A stretch of DNA of 9,901 nt, taken from positions 1 through 9,901 of the forward strand of contig CALJFL010000055.1 in NCBI GenBank assembly GCA_938074135.1, given 5' to 3'. The first letter of the stretch is position 1; each line of letters opens with the position of its first letter. Of the stretch, positions 7,978 through 9,901 are shown piece by piece. A model generated the notes under the pieces. It searched no databases. It saw only the letters and a list, made by a program, of their open reading frames with translations, and was not told the origin of the DNA. The translations under genes were made by a program, and so were the position numbers. The DNA is from an uncultured Halieaceae bacterium (lineage in GTDB: Bacteria > Pseudomonadota > Gammaproteobacteria > Pseudomonadales > Halieaceae).

Positions 7978-8001
7978 GTGTCTCCTTATACTAAAAGGTA
8001 A
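7978..8001 (+). CDS. Possible 7-codon leader ORF before cbrB
   Basis: GTG 7978 is preceded by AGGAGGA (7964-7970) at a 7-nt spacing, a much better ribosome binding site than the one of cbrB. It would encode (M)SPYTKR and stop at TAA 7999-8001, six bases before the cbrB ATG and in the same frame. The cbrB ribosome binding site (AAAAGG, 7993-7998) lies inside it. AGGAG (7967-7971) can pair with CTCCT (7982-7986), so the strong site could be masked in a hairpin. A leader for translational coupling or reinitiation is plausible but unproven; a bare standby ribosome site is the alternative. Confidence 0.35.
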   Translation: MSPYTKR

Positions 8002-8007
8002 CACTCG

Positions 8008-9435
8008 ATGCAGCAGATTCTCGTTGTCGAAGATGAGTCAGTTATCCGCACGGCGCTGCGGCGCCTGCTCGAGAGAAACGGTTATTCGGTGGCCGAAGCC
8101 GCCTCGGTGCAAGAAGCAGACAGCAAGCATACGCTGACTGATTACGATCTGATCATCAGTGATCTGCGGCTGCCGGGAGCGCCCGGTACAGACCTGATCA
8201 AACGCGCCGGCGACGTCCCGGTACTGATAATGACCAGCTATGCCAGCCTGCGCTCAGCGGTGGACTCCATGCGCATGGGTGCCGTCGACTATATAGCCAA
8301 GCCCTTTGATCACGGCGATATGATCAGCTCTGTGCAGCGGATTATCGCTGACCACCCCATTAGCCGTCGCAATGAGACGGCGTCGACAGAGACAAGTCCC
8401 GCAAGTGCAAGGCCAACAGGTATTGTTGGCAACTGTCCGGCCATGCAGACCCTGTTCAACCACATCGAACGGGTATCGCCAACCGACTCCACGGTGCTGG
8501 TGCTTGGTGAAACCGGCACCGGCAAGGAACTGGTCGCGCGCAGCATCCACGAGCACAGTCGCCGCGCCGACAAGACACTGATATCAGTCAATTGTGCAGC
8601 CATACCCGACACCCTTATCGAATCAGAACTGTTCGGCTACGAGAAGGGGGCTTTCACCGGCGCCAACGCCAGCCGTATGGGTCTTATTGAAGCTGCAGAC
8701 GGCGGAACCCTGTTCCTGGACGAAATCGGCGAATTGCCGATGGAAGCCCAGGCCCGGCTTTTGCGCTTCATTCAGGAGGGCGAAATTCGCCGTATCGGGT
8801 CAGTGCACTCGCGCAAGGTTAATGTCCGCCTGATCTGTGCCACCCACCGCAACCTCCCCAGCCTGGCCGCCGAAGGCCTGTTCCGCCAGGATCTGTACTA
8901 CCGCATTAATGTACTGCGACTGTCATTGCCACCGCTGCGAGAGCGCGGCAAGGATATCCTGCACCTTGCCGAGGGGATGCTGCAACAGCAAGCCAAGCGC
9001 CTGGAACGCGAGGGAATGGTGCTGTCACCACGAGCCATACAGGCGATTACCACTTACCAGTGGCCGGGCAACGTGCGAGAGCTTGAGCACGCGATAGAGC
9101 GCGCTGTTGTGCTTTCGGACGATAATGAAATCGACAACGAAGCACTGGGCATCGATCTGGAATTGGTCAACATCAACCGGATCCGCGGCCAGGGCATCGC
9201 CAAGGCACAGGGAGCTCGTCAACAGCAATTGGTCAGCGACCCGACCGAAGACCTGTCACTGGAGGACTACTTCCAGCGCTTTGTGCTCGAGCACCAGGAC
9301 TCGATGAGCGAGACCGAGCTGGCACAAAAGCTCGGGATCAGCCGCAAGTGCCTGTGGGAGCGACGCCAGCGCTTTGAGATTCCCCGCAAAAAAGCCGGTG
9401 CAAGCGGCGGCCGGCGCAAAAGTGCGGCTTCCTGA
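8008..9435 (+). CDS. cbrB: CbrB, NtrC-family sigma-54-dependent response regulator
   Basis: Partner of CbrA; when phosphorylated it drives open-complex formation by sigma-54 RNA polymerase. 475 residues: a receiver domain (1-115) with acidic pocket E8/D9, phospho-acceptor D52, T76 and K98; an AAA+ domain (about 138-370) with Walker A GETGTGKE (167-174), the intact sigma-54 contact loop GAFTGA (214-219) and Walker B LFLDE (235-239); and a C-terminal Fis-type helix-turn-helix (about 416-458), followed by a basic Arg/Lys tail. ATG 8008 follows AAAAGG. The gap to cbrA is 89 bp without a terminator, so co-transcription is likely. The likely target is the sigma-54 promoter at 9560, about 125 bp after its stop codon. 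Confidence 0.93.
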   Translation: MQQILVVEDESVIRTALRRLLERNGYSVAEAASVQEADSKHTLTDYDLIISDLRLPGAPGTDLIKRAGDVPVLIMTSYASLRSAVDSMRMGAVDYIAKPFDHGDMISSVQRIIADHPISRRNETASTETSPASARPTGIVGNCPAMQTLFNHIERVSPTDSTVLVLGETGTGKELVARSIHEHSRRADKTLISVNCAAIPDTLIESELFGYEKGAFTGANASRMGLIEAADGGTLFLDEIGELPMEAQARLLRFIQEGEIRRIGSVHSRKVNVRLICATHRNLPSLAAEGLFRQDLYYRINVLRLSLPPLRERGKDILHLAEGMLQQQAKRLEREGMVLSPRAIQAITTYQWPGNVRELEHAIERAVVLSDDNEIDNEALGIDLELVNINRIRGQGIAKAQGARQQQLVSDPTEDLSLEDYFQRFVLEHQDSMSETELAQKLGISRKCLWERRQRFEIPRKKAGASGGRRKSAAS

Positions 9436-9437
9436 GC

Positions 9438-9484
9438 GTTACCTGCATTCACTGTCGTTACAAAACCCGGAGTAGAAAGGTAAC
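9438..9484. promoter_or_regulatory. Candidate CbrB upstream activating sites (GTTAC/GTAAC half-sites)
   Basis: Immediately after the cbrB stop lie GTTAC (9438-9442), GTTAC (9457-9461) and GTAAC (9480-9484). The last two form an inverted pair separated by 18 bp, and the first two are direct with 19-bp spacing. They lie about 105-150 bp upstream of the predicted start of transcription, the usual distance for activators of sigma-54 promoters. The octamer ACAAAACC is also repeated at 9460-9467 and 9483-9490. Assignment to CbrB is inference from position. Confidence 0.45.
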
Positions 9485-9493
9485 AAAACCACT

Positions 9494-9507
9494 AGTCAGC
9501 ACTGACT
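9494..9507. repeat. 6-bp inverted repeat between the half-sites and the sigma-54 promoter
   Basis: AGTCAG, CA, CTGACT is a perfect short palindrome. No T-run follows, so it is not a terminator for cbrB. It could be a binding site for a second regulator of the downstream promoter, or chance. Confidence 0.45.
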
Positions 9508-9559
9508 CCAATCAACCCGATTTCCACTATGCCTATGTTTTAAATGGATTTTTTGTTTG

Positions 9560-9576
9560 TTGGCACGGCGAATGCA
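9560..9576 (+). promoter_or_regulatory. Sigma-54 (-24/-12) promoter of the downstream RNA gene
   Basis: TTGGCACGGCGAATGCA matches the consensus YTGGCACGRNNNTTGCW at every informative position except A for the first T of the TTGC element. The GG (9562-9563) and GC (9574-9575) are 12 bp apart, the required spacing. Transcription would start near 9587. It lies downstream of cbrB, whose product activates exactly this class of promoter. Confidence 0.8.
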
Positions 9577-9642
9577 TTTAACTCGCCAGCTACAACAATA
9601 AAAATAAAAATCTGCTGTAATAACAATAAGATACTCACTATG

Positions 9643-9657
9643 GACCTGGATGGGGAA
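9643..9657 (+). repeat. 15-nt direct repeat, copy 1
   Basis: GACCTGGATGGGGAA, identical to 9857-9871 (period 214 bp). The end of each copy forms the 5' arm of a hairpin. Confidence 0.9.
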
Positions 9658-9669
9658 GTTCTCTTCCCC
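9652..9669 (+). other. RNA hairpin 1 in the candidate sRNA
   Basis: GGGGAAG (9652-9658), loop TTCT, CTTCCCC (9663-9669): a perfect 7-bp stem directly after the first pair of A-rich motifs. No T-run follows, so it is internal structure and not a terminator. Confidence 0.75.
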
Positions 9670-9704
9670 CTCAATTTCCTTTGCTTGTTTGGCGCTGCCA
9701 CGAG

Positions 9705-9718
9705 AGTAATGTGTTACT
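9705..9718. repeat. AGTAA/TTACT inverted repeat
   Basis: AGTAA (9705-9709), TGTG, TTACT (9714-9718): a short perfect stem within the candidate RNA. It contains the same GTAA/TTAC core as the half-sites upstream of the promoter. Confidence 0.4.
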
Positions 9719-9727
9719 TATCTCGCC

Positions 9728-9770
9728 AACCGTTCGTTATTAATGTAAATATTCCTTATAACGCTCGGTT
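9728..9770 (+). other. Central stem-loop in the candidate sRNA
   Basis: AACCG (9728-9732) pairs with CGGTT (9766-9770) and, after a 2x2 internal loop, CGTTAT (9735-9740) pairs with ATAACG (9758-9763), closing a 17-nt A+U-rich loop. Confidence 0.6.
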
Positions 9771-9856
9771 ACGCTAGGCATCCATAATGAAACTATGTTT
9801 TCATCTTTTAACAATACTAATAACCGCACCAAGAAATAAAAATAACACTCCAGAGA

Positions 9857-9871
9857 GACCTGGATGGGGAA
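9857..9871 (+). repeat. 15-nt direct repeat, copy 2
   Basis: An exact second copy of 9643-9657, again just after A-rich motifs and again leading into a hairpin. Confidence 0.9.
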
Positions 9872-9889
9872 AACGCTGTTTTCCCCATC
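9863..9889 (+). other. RNA hairpin 2 in the candidate sRNA
   Basis: GATGGGGAAAAC (9863-9874), loop GCT, GTTTTCCCCATC (9878-9889): a perfect 12-bp stem. The twelve bases left in the window show no T-run, so whether it terminates transcription cannot be judged. CTTCCCCA at 9892-9899 could alternatively pair with TGGGGAAG of hairpin 1 (9651-9658). Confidence 0.75.
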
Positions 9890-9901
9890 ACCTTCCCCAC
9901 A

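Larger units (their letters stand above)
9587..9901 (+). ncRNA. crcZ: CrcZ-type small RNA candidate (3' end outside window)
   Basis: No convincing protein gene is present here. A transcript from the sigma-54 promoter would begin near 9587 and run at least 315 nt; Pseudomonas CrcZ is about 400 nt. Seen: AANAANAA-type A-rich motifs at 9592-9610, 9619-9629 and 9831-9847 and a near-match at 9810-9825, alternating with stem-loops at 9652-9669, 9728-9770 and 9863-9889. CrcZ, CrcY and CrcX of Pseudomonas and Azotobacter bind Hfq (with Crc) through repeated CA motifs and so free catabolic mRNAs from repression; their genes lie after cbrB or depend on CbrB and sigma-54. Position, promoter type and motif content agree; primary-sequence homology was not tested and the terminator is not visible. 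The symbol is by analogy. Confidence 0.68.

Noticed and set aside
9690..9705. TGGCGCTGCCACGA as a second sigma-54 promoter
   Set aside because: There is no GC at the correct 12-bp distance from the GG.
9544..9777. A 77-codon open frame on the plus strand after cbrB
   Set aside because: Its start lies upstream of and across the sigma-54 promoter, it has no ribosome binding site, and its composition follows the A-rich motifs and hairpins. It is better explained as chance in an RNA gene.
1..9901. CRISPR array, insertion sequence, prophage or tRNA gene
   Set aside because: I saw no regularly spaced repeats, transposase or integrase motifs, terminal inverted repeats or cloverleaf-type sequence. 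The only repeats are the dksA tail and the candidate RNA repeats.

Overview
The window comes from a gammaproteobacterium related to, but probably outside, Pseudomonas. The gene order aminotransferase/sfsA (minus strand), then dksA, gluQ, a small membrane ORF, cbrA and cbrB (plus strand), is the order I remember from the Pseudomonas dksA-cbrAB locus. The proteins look diverged from Pseudomonas: DksA carries a long Lys/Ala tail, and an M15 peptidase gene and a family I pyrophosphatase gene lie next to sfsA. A marine Cellvibrionales-type organism (Halieaceae/Spongiibacteraceae) is my best guess, made from memory and not from a search.

Layout. Positions 2-403 hold the 3' end of an inorganic pyrophosphatase gene (+). 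It converges on a minus-strand operon, read from 3048 down to 428: a PLP-dependent class I/II aminotransferase, sfsA (TGATG stop/start overlap) and an M15 metallopeptidase (15-bp gap, strong ribosome binding site, GTG start). A divergent control region of about 200 bp (3049-3251) contains a perfect 9-bp inverted repeat. Rightwards come dksA (3252-3800), gluQ (3825-4709), an unlisted 58-residue membrane ORF resembling cbrX (4774-4950) that overlaps cbrA by 11 bp, cbrA (4940-7918; SLC5 transporter domain fused to a PAS histidine kinase) and cbrB (8008-9435; NtrC-type sigma-54 activator). An 89-bp cbrA-cbrB gap holds a possible 7-codon leader ORF with a near-perfect Shine-Dalgarno sequence.

The most interesting part is the apparently gene-free, A+T-rich tail, 9436-9901. 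It has repeated GTTAC/GTAAC half-sites, then a near-consensus sigma-54 promoter (9560-9576). After that come clusters of AANAANAA (Hfq/Crc-type 'CA' motifs), a central imperfect stem-loop, and two C/G-capped hairpins that each begin with the same 15-nt sequence. This is the position and architecture of the Pseudomonas CrcZ/CrcY/CrcX small RNAs, which CbrB drives from sigma-54 promoters and which titrate Hfq/Crc to relieve carbon catabolite repression. I infer a CrcZ-type RNA gene starting near 9587, cut by the window end.

Working together: CbrA senses (and may transport) a solute and phosphorylates CbrB. CbrB with sigma-54 RNA polymerase would then activate the RNA at 9587 onward, which would release translation of catabolic mRNAs. 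DksA, with (p)ppGpp, and GluQ, in tRNA modification, are stable syntenic neighbours, not proven partners.
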